Below are positions 7,539 through 16,576 of a DNA stretch of 64,000 nt, piece by piece. The DNA is taken from positions 239,308-303,307 of the forward strand of contig NZ_PGGV01000033.1 of NCBI RefSeq assembly GCF_002798405.1, read 5' to 3'. Each line of letters begins with the position of its first letter. The stretch's first letter is position 1. A program made the position numbers and the translations under genes. Source of the stretch: Glycomyces xiaoerkulensis. Lineage in GTDB: Bacteria > Actinomycetota > Actinomycetes > Mycobacteriales > Micromonosporaceae. The notes under the pieces were generated by a model. It was not told the DNA's origin. It was given only the letters and a program-made list of their open reading frames with translations, and made no database searches.

Positions 7539-8777
7539 GTGAAGGGCAGCGGTGAGGCGACGCCATTGGCGGACTTCCTGTCAAAGGCGCTGGCCCTCGT
7601 CCGGCCCCTGCCGCCCACCGACGTCGACATGACCCGGTCGACCGGGTCGGTGCTCGCCGAGGACGTCACCAGCTCCGGCCCGCTCCCCGCCTTCGACTAC
7701 GCGGCGATCGACGGCTACGCCGCCGCCGCCGACGACCTGGCCGGCGCCAGCCCCGAGCGCGGCGTCGGCCTCAAGGTCCTCGGCGACCTAGCCGCCTCCT
7801 CCTGGCGGCCCGTCCGCCTGGTCAAGGGCGCCTGCTTCTCGGTCGCCGCCGGCGCGCCCCTGCCGGTCGGCGCCGACATCGTCGTGCCCCTGGCCTGGAC
7901 CGACGAAGGCATGGCCACCGTCGAGGTCCGGCAGGTGCCCCGCCGCGGCCACGGCGTCCGCCGCCTGGGCTCCGAACGCACCTCCGGAGAGATCCTCGCC
8001 CACGAGGGCCGCCGCATCACCCCCCAGCTCATCGGCATGCTCGCCGCCGCCGGCGTCGCCGACGTCGTCGTCCGCCCCACCCCGCGCGTGGTCGTCATCG
8101 CCACCGGCGACGAACTGGTCGACACCGGACGGCCCTCCCAGCCCGGCCAGTTGGTCGACGTCGACTCCCACCTGGTCACCGCCGCCGCCTCCGAAGCCGG
8201 CGCCCACGCCTACCGGGTCGGCATCTGCGACGACGACCCCGACGCCCTCCGCATGGTCCTCGACGACCAGATCCTCCGCGCCGACCTGGTCGTCACCACC
8301 GGCGGCACCGGCACCGGCCCCGGCGACATGGTCCGGCGCACCTTCTCCCGCGACGGTGCGGTCGCGTTCGACCCGGTCGCCGTCTACCTGTGCGAGACGA
8401 TGGGCTTCGGCACCATCGGCCCCGAGGAGGTGCCCGTCGTGTGCCTCCCCGGCGACCCGGTCGCGGCCATGGTCGCCTTCGAAGTGATCGCCCGGCCCCT
8501 CATCCAGCGCCTCGCCGGCGCCGAACCGGTCTTCCGGCCCAGCGTGCGGGCCAACCTGACCGAGCCCGTATCCTCACCGAACGGGCTGCGCGAATTCCGG
8601 CCGGTCCGCGTCGCCGAACGGCGCGGCGGCGGCTACACCGTCGCACCGCTCGGATCGACCTCCTACACCCTCACCGGTATCGCCGAGGCGACCGGACTGA
8701 TGACCATCGGGGAGAACGCGACCCGGGTGCCCGCCGGGTCCACCGTAGACGTGCTGCTACTGGATCGAAACCGATGA
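7539..8777 (+). CDS. moeA: Molybdopterin molybdotransferase
   Basis: Inserts molybdate into adenylylated molybdopterin in the last step of molybdenum cofactor synthesis. The protein is 412 aa with the MoeA layout: an N-terminal lobe with FDYAAIDGYA (about 48-57), the MoCF-binding core with TGGTGTGPGDMV (around 251-262) and PGDPVAAMVAF, and a C-terminal beta domain. The GTG at 7539 follows a purine-rich stretch. No other moa or moe gene is nearby. Its last residues LLLDRNR, plus stop, are echoed 38 bp downstream by a 13-codon ORF ending LHLDRNR, a local duplication of the gene end. Confidence 0.93.
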   Translation: MKGSGEATPLADFLSKALALVRPLPPTDVDMTRSTGSVLAEDVTSSGPLPAFDYAAIDGYAAAADDLAGASPERGVGLKVLGDLAASSWRPVRLVKGACFSVAAGAPLPVGADIVVPLAWTDEGMATVEVRQVPRRGHGVRRLGSERTSGEILAHEGRRITPQLIGMLAAAGVADVVVRPTPRVVVIATGDELVDTGRPSQPGQLVDVDSHLVTAAASEAGAHAYRVGICDDDPDALRMVLDDQILRADLVVTTGGTGTGPGDMVRRTFSRDGAVAFDPVAVYLCETMGFGTIGPEEVPVVCLPGDPVAAMVAFEVIARPLIQRLAGAEPVFRPSVRANLTEPVSSPNGLREFRPVRVAERRGGGYTVAPLGSTSYTLTGIAEATGLMTIGENATRVPAGSTVDVLLLDRNR

Positions 8778-8815
8778 ACCGCCACGACACACTGCACCTG
8801 GACCGAAATAGATGA
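8774..8815 (+). CDS. 13-codon ORF coupled between moeA and the acetyltransferase
   Basis: The ATG at 8774 overlaps the moeA stop in ATGA. The ORF encodes MNRHDTLHLDRNR, and its own TGA overlaps the acetyltransferase ATG in a second ATGA at 8812. Its last seven residues copy the MoeA C-terminus (LLLDRNR), and the two ATGA junctions are 38 bp apart. It looks like a duplicated gene junction that keeps translation coupled. Whether the peptide itself does anything is unknown. Confidence 0.45.
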   Translation: MNRHDTLHLDRNR

Positions 8816-9441
8816 CCCTCTCCAACCCCGGCTGGCCGGTGCGACTCGCCCACGGCGACGTGGGCGTGAGACCCTTTCGCCGCAGCGACGCCCGGCGCTG
8901 GAGCGACCTGCGCCGAGCCAACGAAGCCTGGCTCGCGCCCTGGGAGCCCGGCACCGGCACCACCTGGCACGAAGCCCACTCGCCGGCCGCGTTCCGCGCC
9001 ATGCTCCGGGGCCTCAAACGCTCGGTCAAGGACGGCACCAGTTGGCCGCTGGCCGTCTGCCACCGCGGCGAACTGGTCGGCGGGCTGACGGTGGGCAACA
9101 TCGTGCGCCGCGCCTTCGGCTCGGCCTACGCCGGCTACTGGATCGACCAGGGCCACGCCGGCCGCGGCATCACCGCCACCGCGCTGGCCCTGGTCATCGA
9201 CCACGCCCTCACCGTCGGCCGCCTCCACCGCATCGAGGTCAACGTCCGCCCCGAGAACGCACCGTCCAACCGCATCGCCGAGAAACTCGGACTGCGCCGC
9301 GAGGGCCTGCACAAGCGCTACCTCTACATCGACGGCGGCTGGCGCGACCACTACGGCTACGCCGTCACCGCCGAGGAGGTCGCCGCCGAGCGCATGATCG
9401 ACCGGATGGAGCGGCTCAGGCGCGCCGAGTCGAACCACTGA
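8812..9441 (+). CDS. GNAT family N-acetyltransferase, RimJ/RimL type
   Basis: Probably acetylates the N-terminus of a ribosomal protein or another alpha-amine with acetyl-CoA. The protein is 209 aa. GNAT motifs are visible: the substrate-side start VRPFRRSDARRW, motif A GYWIDQGHAGRGITATAL (about 106-123) with the acetyl-CoA loop QGHAGRG, and motif B RIEVNVRPENAPSNRIAEKL, typical of RimJ. A RimJ-like gene after moeA is conserved in actinobacteria, which supports the family but not the exact substrate. Its 3' end overlaps the convergent map gene by 26 bp. Confidence 0.88.
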   Translation: MTLSNPGWPVRLAHGDVGVRPFRRSDARRWSDLRRANEAWLAPWEPGTGTTWHEAHSPAAFRAMLRGLKRSVKDGTSWPLAVCHRGELVGGLTVGNIVRRAFGSAYAGYWIDQGHAGRGITATALALVIDHALTVGRLHRIEVNVRPENAPSNRIAEKLGLRREGLHKRYLYIDGGWRDHYGYAVTAEEVAAERMIDRMERLRRAESNH

Positions 9442-10222
9442 CCGGCTGCGGCAGCGCCGAACGGTCGGTCAGCACGATCGGGTCGCCCTCGGTGACCGCG
9501 ATCGTGTGCTCCATGTGCGCCCCGCGCGAGCCGTCGGCGCTGCGCAGCGTCCACCCGTCGGCGTCGAAGCGGATCCGGTCGGTCGTGTGCAGGAACCACG
9601 GCTCGATCGCGATGACCAGGCCCGGCCTGAGCCGGAGCCCCCGCCCCGGCCGCCCGTCGTTGGGCACCTGCGGGTCGGCGTGCATCGTGCGCCCCACCCC
9701 GTGCCCGCCGAACTCGGTGTTGACCGACAGGCCCTCGGCCCGCGCCACCTCCGCGATCGACGCCGAGACGTCGCCGAGCCGGCTGTCCGCCCGCGCCGCG
9801 CCGATCCCGGCCTCCAGCGCCCGCGCGGCCGTATCGATCAGCCGCAGGTCCTCCTCGCGCGGCTCGCCGACCGCGACGCTGATCGCCGAATCGGCCACCC
9901 AGCCGTCGACCTCGACGGCGAAGTCGAGGCTCAGCAGGTCGCCGTCGCGCAGCCGGTAGCGGTGCGGCAGCCCGTGCAGGACCGCGTCGTTGACCGATGT
10001 GCACAGCACCTTCCCGAACGGGCCCGACCCGAACGGCGGCGAATAGTCGACATAGCAGGAGCGCCCGCCGGCCTCCTTGATGCGGCGGGCGGCCAGTTCG
10101 TCCAGATCCAGCAGGTTCACGCCGACGTCGGCGACCTCGGCCAGCTCGGTCAGGGTCTGGGCGACGAAGCGGCCGGCCGGGCGCATCCGCTCGATCTCTG
10201 CAGGGGAGTAGTACTCGATCAC
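9416..10222 (-). CDS. map: Methionine aminopeptidase, type I
   Basis: Removes the initiator methionine from nascent proteins. The protein is 268 aa. The five metal ligands of the pita-bread fold can be placed: Asp100, Asp111, His174 (in EFGGHGVGRTMH), Glu207 (IAIEPWF) and Glu238 (MEHTIAV); the substrate His is His83. There is no N-terminal SH3-binding or zinc-finger extension. The GTG at 10222 is used because TAGGTT lies 6 nt upstream, which suggests a leaderless message. Actinobacteria often have two map genes; this one is not next to secY-adk-infA, so it may be the second copy. Confidence 0.93.
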   Translation of the reverse strand: MIEYYSPAEIERMRPAGRFVAQTLTELAEVADVGVNLLDLDELAARRIKEAGGRSCYVDYSPPFGSGPFGKVLCTSVNDAVLHGLPHRYRLRDGDLLSLDFAVEVDGWVADSAISVAVGEPREEDLRLIDTAARALEAGIGAARADSRLGDVSASIAEVARAEGLSVNTEFGGHGVGRTMHADPQVPNDGRPGRGLRLRPGLVIAIEPWFLHTTDRIRFDADGWTLRSADGSRGAHMEHTIAVTEGDPIVLTDRSALPQPVSGSTRRA

Positions 10223-10234
10223 CCGTCGAACCTA
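10223..10234 (-). promoter_or_regulatory. Predicted -10 box of a leaderless map transcript
   Basis: On the minus strand TAGGTT (10234-10229) ends 6 nt before the GTG at 10222, and no Shine-Dalgarno is present. Confidence 0.45.
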
Positions 10235-10319
10235 TCCGACGCGCGGGCCGACCGCAGCCGCCGCGACGATCCGCGTCACGCCCGGACCCGATCGCCGCCG
10301 CCGCAGGTGGCGACCGGGT

Positions 10320-10332
10320 TAGGCTCACAGCC
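10320..10332 (+). promoter_or_regulatory. Predicted -10 box of a leaderless purK transcript
   Basis: TAGGCT (10320-10325) ends 7 nt before the purK GTG at 10333. The same hexamer appears before purE, DUF5319 and the small GNAT gene. Confidence 0.45.
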
Positions 10333-11466
10333 GTGGACGCCGCGACCCAACTTCCGACCGTCGCCGTGATCGGCGCCGGCCAGCTCGCCCGCATGACCCA
10401 TCAGGCCGCCATCGCGCTCGGCCAGAGCCTGAAGGTCCTCGCCGCCGACCCCGCCGAGAGCGCCGCCGCCGTCGCCTCCCGGGTCGAGATCGGCGACTTC
10501 CGCGACCTCGACGACCTGCGCGCCTTCGCCGCCGACGCCACCGTGGTCACCTTCGACCACGAGCACGTGCCCCAGGCGGCCCTCCGGGCGCTGGGGTCCG
10601 AGGGTGTCGACCTCCAGCCCCGGCCCGAGGCCCTGCGGTACGCGCAGGACAAGCAGGCCATGCGCGAGCGGCTCGGCAAGCTCGGACTGCCGATGCCGCG
10701 CTGGGCGCCGGTCGACTCGATCTCCGATGTGGAGGCGTTCGGTTTCCCCTGCGTCCTCAAGGCCGCCACCGGCGGCTACGACGGCAAAGGCGTGTGGATG
10801 GTCGACCGGCCCGGCGACGCCCAGGCCGTCCTCGCCTCCGGCGTCCGCCTCATCGCCGAGGAGACGATGAACCTCGAACGCGAACTGGCCGTCCAGGTGG
10901 CGCGCTCCCCGCGCGGGGAGACCGCCGTCTACCCGGTGGTCGAGACCGTGCAGCGCGGCGGGATCTGCACCGAGGTCATCGCCCCCGCCCCCGATGTCGG
11001 CCCCGAGCTGAACGAGACCGCCGCCGGCATCGCGCGTACCGTCGCCGACGAGCTCGGCGTCTGCGGCATGCTGGCGGTGGAGCTGTTCCAGACCGCCGAC
11101 GGCCTGTTCGTCAACGAACTGGCGATGCGCGCCCACAACTCCGGCCACTGGACCATCGAAGGGGCCGAGACCAGCCAGTTCGAGCAGCACCTGCGGGCCG
11201 TGCTCGACTACCCGCTCGGATCGACCGCGCCGACCGCCCCGATCACGGTGATGGCCAACGTCCTCGGCGGCGAGGCCGGCGGGCCCCGCCTCGACGAGCG
11301 GCTGCAGCATCTGATGGCCGGCGACCCGGGCGCGCGCGTCCACCTCTACGGCAAGGCCGTCCGGCCCGGCCGCAAGATCGGCCACGTGACCGTCCGCGGG
11401 GACGACCTGGATTCCCTTCGCGCCCGCGCCAAGCGAGCGGCCCGGCACCTGACCGAAGGCAAGTAG
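10333..11466 (+). CDS. purK: N5-carboxyaminoimidazole ribonucleotide synthase
   Basis: ATP-grasp enzyme that carboxylates AIR to N5-CAIR with bicarbonate in purine synthesis. The protein is 377 aa. It begins with the Rossmann-like AVIGAGQLARM (11-21), followed by the ATP-grasp core (VLKAATGGYDGKGVWMV, and later FVNELAMRAHNSGHWTIEGA), which holds the conserved metal- and AIR-binding residues. It is followed directly by purE, the next pathway step; the purK stop codon TAG is part of the predicted purE -10 box. No feature looks abnormal. Confidence 0.95.
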   Translation: MDAATQLPTVAVIGAGQLARMTHQAAIALGQSLKVLAADPAESAAAVASRVEIGDFRDLDDLRAFAADATVVTFDHEHVPQAALRALGSEGVDLQPRPEALRYAQDKQAMRERLGKLGLPMPRWAPVDSISDVEAFGFPCVLKAATGGYDGKGVWMVDRPGDAQAVLASGVRLIAEETMNLERELAVQVARSPRGETAVYPVVETVQRGGICTEVIAPAPDVGPELNETAAGIARTVADELGVCGMLAVELFQTADGLFVNELAMRAHNSGHWTIEGAETSQFEQHLRAVLDYPLGSTAPTAPITVMANVLGGEAGGPRLDERLQHLMAGDPGARVHLYGKAVRPGRKIGHVTVRGDDLDSLRARAKRAARHLTEGK

Positions 11467-11475
11467 GCTGTGCAC
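11464..11475 (+). promoter_or_regulatory. Predicted -10 box of purE overlapping the purK stop
   Basis: TAGGCT (11464-11469) includes the purK TAG stop and ends 6 nt before the purE ATG at 11476, suggesting that purE can also be transcribed alone as a leaderless mRNA. Confidence 0.4.
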
Positions 11476-11985
11476 ATGGTTGAGAACGAACGCGCCCGAG
11501 TCGGCGTGATCATGGGCTCCGATTCGGACTGGCCGACGATGGAGGCCGCCGCCGGGGCCCTGGAGGAGTTCGGGGTCCCCTTCGAGGTCCGCGTGGTCTC
11601 GGCGCACCGCACCCCGCACGCGATGCTCGCCTACGCCGAGTCGGCCGCCTCCCGCGGCATCGGGGTCATCATCGCCGGCGCCGGCGGTGCCGCCCACCTG
11701 CCCGGCATGGTCGCCGCCGCCACACCGCTGCCGGTGGTCGGCGTCCCGGTCCCGCTGTCGAACCTCGACGGCCTGGACTCGCTGCTGTCGATCGTGCAGA
11801 TGCCGGCGGGCGTCCCGGTCGCGACCGTGTCCATCGGCGGCGCCCGCAACGCCGGCCTCCTGGCCGTCCGCATCCTCGGCGCCTCCGACCCGGATCTGCG
11901 GGAGCGTATGTCCAACCACCAGGTCGACCTGGAGCGCCTGGTCTCGGAGAAGGACTCCAACCTCCGCTACAAACTCTCGCACTAG
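11476..11985 (+). CDS. purE: N5-carboxyaminoimidazole ribonucleotide mutase
   Basis: Moves the carboxylate of N5-CAIR to C4, giving CAIR, the step after PurK. The protein is 169 aa. Class I PurE signatures are clear: [13 protein letters not shown] near the N-terminus, [10 protein letters not shown] in the middle, and the glycine-rich [21 protein letters not shown] two codons upstream (11470) is possible, but the ATG fits the upstream TAGGCT spacing better. It forms a two-gene purK-purE unit, and downstream is a repeat-rich non-coding stretch. Confidence 0.95.
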   Translation: MVENERARVGVIMGSDSDWPTMEAAAGALEEFGVPFEVRVVSAHRTPHAMLAYAESAASRGIGVIIAGAGGAAHLPGMVAAATPLPVVGVPVPLSNLDGLDSLLSIVQMPAGVPVATVSIGGARNAGLLAVRILGASDPDLRERMSNHQVDLERLVSEKDSNLRYKLSH

Positions 11986-12014
11986 CCACTTACAACAACG
12001 GCACTGCCGATGGT

Positions 12015-12074
12015 GATACTAACGCCGGTGTTACTAACACTGCTGTTACTACCAGCATTGTTACTACGGAGGTG
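12015..12074. repeat. Four tandem 15-bp repeats with a GTTACTA core
   Basis: GATACTA at 12015 and GTTACTA at 12030, 12045 and 12060 recur with an exact 15-bp period. The region is AT-rich compared with its surroundings and lies between purE and the toxin-antitoxin pair. It resembles an iteron array or clustered binding sites. Read on the plus strand it would also encode a Leu-rich peptide with TTA codons, which I think is accidental. Confidence 0.6.
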
Positions 12075-12079
12075 CATCG

Positions 12080-12235
12080 TTGGTCGGATTCGTCGGCTGT
12101 GCCTGGCACCGCCTGGCCGAACGAACGCCGCTGGCCCCGGCTCTGGAAGCCGCCGGCACCGTTCTGGAGTGACCGCTCGGCTATCGCGACCAACTCGTGG
12201 AAGTCGACCTCACGGCCCGGTTGGTCGCCGAATAA
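12080..12235 (+). pseudogene. 51-codon ORF interrupted by an in-frame TGA
   Basis: A TTG at 12080 is preceded by GGAGG at 7-nt spacing (12068-12072). The reading frame runs MVGFVGCAWHRLAERTPL and on to VLE, hits TGA at 12170, then continues in the same frame as PLGYRDQLVEVDLTARLVAE before TAA at 12233. Both halves have coding-like composition, so a nonsense mutation in a small gene is the simplest reading. I do not recognise the family. It sits directly before the antitoxin promoter and may be an older toxin-antitoxin remnant. Confidence 0.35.
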
Positions 12236-12248
12236 TGCCCGGTCGCTA

Positions 12249-12276
12249 CATATGCGTGTGGTAGCATACGCATATG
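12249..12276. promoter_or_regulatory. Palindromic operator over the -10 box and start codon of the antitoxin gene
   Basis: CATATGCGTGTG (12249-12260) and CATACGCATATG (12265-12276) are inverted arms with one mismatch around GTAG. The right arm ends on the antitoxin ATG. TAGCAT (12262-12267), a -10 box 6 nt before the ATG, lies inside, so bound antitoxin would block a leaderless promoter. Autoregulation is typical for this class. Confidence 0.7.
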
Positions 12277-12537
12277 GCTAGGAAGCGGACCATGGTCTAC
12301 GCCGATGAAGAGGATCTCGCGATCATCAAGGAAGCTGCGAGGCGCTACGGCGTATCCGAAGCCGAGCTCATCCGCAAGGCGATCCACCGTGCCGCGATGT
12401 CGAGCCGGATCTGGGACGAACCGTTTTTCAGCAAGACCTACAAGCGGATCCGAAATGAAGGCTACGAGGAGGCGAAGGAAGCAGTCTGGCGGGAACAGCT
12501 CGACAGATATCGTGCAACGCGGAACGGCGACTCGTGA
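12274..12537 (+). CDS. Ribbon-helix-helix antitoxin, VapB-like
   Basis: A DNA-binding antitoxin that would neutralise the PIN toxin encoded next and repress the operon. The protein is 87 aa. Residues 4-45 fit a ribbon-helix-helix: a short beta strand (RTMVYAD) followed by two helices (DLAIIKEAARRYGVSEAELIRKAIHRA). The C-terminal half is charged with aromatic residues and is the expected toxin-binding arm. The stop overlaps the toxin GTG by 4 nt (GTGA). The start lies within a 28-bp palindrome and has no ribosome binding site. Confidence 0.82.
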   Translation: MARKRTMVYADEEDLAIIKEAARRYGVSEAELIRKAIHRAAMSSRIWDEPFFSKTYKRIRNEGYEEAKEAVWREQLDRYRATRNGDS

Positions 12538-12971
12538 TCGTCGTCATCGCGGATACTTCTGGACTGGTCGCAGCGCTGGATGCCGAGCATCCCGACGGCG
12601 AAGGTGCTCGGACCGTCATGCACACCGCAGGTCTGCTCGTCGTTTCCCCGGTCCTCCTGTCGGAACTCGACCACCTGGTCGACCGTGAATTCGGTCAGGA
12701 TGCCGCCCTTGAGGTGGTCGATGATCTGCGAGTGAGGGTCGACGAGGGCCGAGCGTGCATCCCGCACATCACGTCCCGCATCGTGGCCTTGGCGCAGGAG
12801 GTTCGTCGCAAATACCGCGATCTCGATCTCGACATCGCCGATGCCGTCAACGTGGTCGTGGCGGCCGAGTTCGAGACGGACGCGATCCTGACGCTCGATC
12901 GTCGGGACTTCCGCGCGATCAAACCGCTCGCCGAGTACAACGCGTTTCGTCTGCTGCCGGACGACATGTGA
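12534..12971 (+). CDS. PIN-domain ribonuclease toxin, VapC-like
   Basis: A Mg-dependent RNase of the VapC type, 145 aa. Acidic active-site positions of the PIN fold are present: Asp in VIADTSGL near residue 7, Glu in LLSELDHL near 43, and Asp residues in DLDIADAVNVVVA and TLDRRDFRAI. It begins with GTG overlapping the antitoxin stop, so the two are translationally coupled. It is followed by the convergent methyltransferase gene. Cellular RNA targets cannot be told from sequence. Confidence 0.85.
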   Translation: MIVVIADTSGLVAALDAEHPDGEGARTVMHTAGLLVVSPVLLSELDHLVDREFGQDAALEVVDDLRVRVDEGRACIPHITSRIVALAQEVRRKYRDLDLDIADAVNVVVAAEFETDAILTLDRRDFRAIKPLAEYNAFRLLPDDM

Positions 12972-12994
12972 ATCAACGCTGAGGCGTCCACGGC

Positions 12995-14149
12995 CTAGAG
13001 CTCGGAGCAGAGGATCGCGGCGTGGGTCTTCCCTACTCTGGTCGCGACCAGGGTGGCCTCCTCACTCCCCTTCAGCTTCAGCTCGTTGCGGAACTTCGAC
13101 GGGTCTATACCGGTGCCCCGCTGCTTGATCGTCAGAGTGCCGATGCCGCGGTCGGCCAGCATTCGCCGCACCTTCTTGGCGTTGAGTGGCCAGATCTCCT
13201 CGACTTTCCACACCCTCGCGAACGGGCTCCGCAGGAGTTCATCGCCGTAGAGGTAGGCGATGTCGGGATGCGCCGTGTGCGCCCCCAGGCGCTCGGCCAG
13301 CTCGGCCACCAGGCCCGCCCGGATCACCGCGCCGTCCGGCTCGTAGAGGTACCGCCCGACGCCGCCGGTCTCGGCCCGCTGCTCACCGGTCCCGGTCAGC
13401 TCGTGCCACGTCCCGTCCTTGCACACGCTCGCCCGGCGCGGCACCTCCGCGGCCCCGCCCAGCCACAGGCAGGCCTCCACCACGTCCCGGTCGACCGACA
13501 CCCACTCGGCCTCGGCGCCGCCCGGCAGCCATTCGCGCCGCACGCCCGGGCCCAGCTTCACCGCCGCGGCCCCGGCCTCCGCCAGGCGGTCGAGCAGCCG
13601 GTCCAGCGGCGGGGCGTAGGCGGCCGGATCGAAGGTCCTTCCCGCGCCGCCGCGCCGGGCCGGGTCCGAGAACACCGCCGCCCGCAGCGGCGCCGCCAGC
13701 GCGTCCCCCACCCGGACCTCGACCTCCAGCCCCAGCGCCTCGGCGTTCGCCCCGGCCAGGGCCGCGGTGGCGGCGTCGGCCTCGACCGCCTCGACCCGCA
13801 GGCCCGCCTGAGCCAGCGCCAGCGCGTCGGTCCCCAGGCCGCAGCACAGGTCGCTCACCTCGTCGGCGTGGCGGGCCAGCCGCGCCGCCCGGCGCTCGGC
13901 CACCGGCCACCTGGTGGCCTGCTCTAGGCCCTCCCGGGTGAAGTACAGCTCGTCGGCGCGCTCGCCGAATTTCGCCCGCGCCTTGACCCGGAGCTCGGCG
14001 AGCGTCAGCGCCGCCGCGGCCAGTTCCGGGTCGGTGCCGTCGCGGCGCAGCTCCAGCGCCGCCCGGCGGCCGGCGCTGCGCAGCGCCTCGGCCGCCCGCC
14101 GCTGCAGTCCCGGGTCGGCTTGCAGTGCCTTCAGCAGCCTGGTATCCAC
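12995..14149 (-). CDS. Class I SAM-dependent methyltransferase with C-terminal THUMP-like domain
   Basis: Probably methylates RNA. The protein is 384 aa and starts at GTG 14149. An N-terminal helical region is followed by a Rossmann methyltransferase core with motif I VSDLCCGLGTDALALA (about 98-113), an acidic loop (EAVEADAAT), and a later FSDPARRGG, the position of the catalytic NPPY-like motif. The C-terminus (LTIKQRGTGIDPSKFRNELKLK) fits the THUMP-like domain described for this actinobacterial family. It lies divergently upstream of groES. Substrate unknown. Confidence 0.8.
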   Translation of the reverse strand: MDTRLLKALQADPGLQRRAAEALRSAGRRAALELRRDGTDPELAAAALTLAELRVKARAKFGERADELYFTREGLEQATRWPVAERRAARLARHADEVSDLCCGLGTDALALAQAGLRVEAVEADAATAALAGANAEALGLEVEVRVGDALAAPLRAAVFSDPARRGGAGRTFDPAAYAPPLDRLLDRLAEAGAAAVKLGPGVRREWLPGGAEAEWVSVDRDVVEACLWLGGAAEVPRRASVCKDGTWHELTGTGEQRAETGGVGRYLYEPDGAVIRAGLVAELAERLGAHTAHPDIAYLYGDELLRSPFARVWKVEEIWPLNAKKVRRMLADRGIGTLTIKQRGTGIDPSKFRNELKLKGSEEATLVATRVGKTHAAILCSEL

Positions 14150-14220
14150 GACCCCAATGATTCCCTATCGCGTCACAGCCCCCGCCGTTGACGTCTTCAC
14201 CTGCGCGAACTAATCTCGAC

Positions 14221-14288
14221 CTAGCACTCGCAAGCCGAGATTGCTAAGCGCTAGAATGAGCTTGGCACTCTCGAGCGGAGAGTGCCAG
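14221..14288. promoter_or_regulatory. Two CIRCE operators flanking the groES promoter
   Basis: The first element, CTAGCACTC-N9-GATTGCTAA (14221-14247), differs from consensus at two positions. The second, TTGGCACTC-N9-GAGTGCCAG (14262-14288), is the GG/CC variant often seen in actinobacteria. TAGAAT (14252-14257), a good -10 box, lies between them. HrcA repression of groES-groEL is the expected outcome. Confidence 0.9.
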
Positions 14289-14382
14289 AAGCCACGGGCC
14301 GGTGCCTCGGCACCCGCGACGACGAGACCCGCGCTGTCGTGGCGGTTCACCGCAACGAACTCTCACATGAGGAGAAGACCAA

Positions 14383-14682
14383 GTGAGCAAGGCTGCAATC
14401 AGGCCGCTCGGCGACCGCATCGTAGTCCAGGCCAACGAGGCCGAGACCACCACGGCCTCCGGCATCGTCATTCCGGACACCGCCAAGGAGAAGCCGCAGG
14501 AAGGCACCGTCCTGGCCGTCGGCCCGGGCAACACCGACGACAAGGGCAACCGCATCCCCGTCGACGTCAACGTCGGAGACGTGGTCATCTACTCCAAGTT
14601 CGGCGGCACCGAAGTCAAGTACGCCGGCGAGGAGTACCTCGTCCTCTCGTCCCGCGACGTGCTCGCGGTCGTCGAGCAGTAG
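14383..14682 (+). CDS. groES: Co-chaperonin GroES
   Basis: The 10-kDa lid of the GroEL chamber, 99 aa. The start [10 protein letters not shown], the mobile loop around [21 protein letters not shown] (19-39) and the later [16 protein letters not shown] are all standard. GTG at 14383 with GAGGAGAAG upstream. It forms an operon with groEL 83 bp downstream and is controlled by the double CIRCE region. Nothing unusual. Confidence 0.97.
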   Translation: MSKAAIRPLGDRIVVQANEAETTTASGIVIPDTAKEKPQEGTVLAVGPGNTDDKGNRIPVDVNVGDVVIYSKFGGTEVKYAGEEYLVLSSRDVLAVVEQ

Positions 14683-14723
14683 CGCCGCCGGGCCCCTGCG
14701 GCGACGCCCGGCGCGCCCGGTAG

Positions 14724-16400
<1,677 letters not shown>

Positions 16401-16416
16401 CCCGACGAACGCACCG

Positions 16417-16448
16417 CGGGGCCGCCGACGATGTCGGCGGCCCCGTTT
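16417..16448 (+). terminator. Intrinsic terminator after groEL
   Basis: Perfect 13-bp arms CGGGGCCGCCGAC (16417-16429) and GTCGGCGGCCCCG (16433-16445) with a 3-nt loop, followed by TTT. Confidence 0.85.
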
Positions 16449-16474
16449 CGTCTCGGGCGGCGGCCCTGAGAATC

Positions 16475-16500
16475 GGAAGTGTCAACATCCCGACACTTCC
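16475..16500. repeat. 9-bp inverted repeat between two terminators
   Basis: GGAAGTGTC (16475-16483) and GACACTTCC (16492-16500) are perfect arms around an 8-nt spacer. It lies between the groEL terminator and the terminator of the convergent ATPase gene, where no promoter is needed. It may be a binding site or a degenerate third hairpin. Confidence 0.5.
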
Positions 16501-16531
16501 TCGCGCCACTGTCGGCAACCCGATAGAGTTC

Positions 16532-16575
16532 AAGTGCCTTCGCGGCCTTTGGGGATCGGAGCCGCGAAGGCACTT
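16532..16575 (-). terminator. Terminator of the ABC-class ATPase gene
   Basis: AAGTGCCTTCGCGGC (16532-16546) and GCCGCGAAGGCACTT (16561-16575) form a perfect 15-bp stem with a 14-nt loop directly after the ATPase stop codon. It could act in both directions. Confidence 0.75.
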
Positions 16576-16576
16576 T

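Noticed and set aside
12010..12264. A Leu-rich 84-codon ORF over the 15-bp repeats
   Set aside because: The hydrophobic sequence follows from the repeat itself; the frame later turns into Arg/Gly-rich shadow sequence of the broken ORF.
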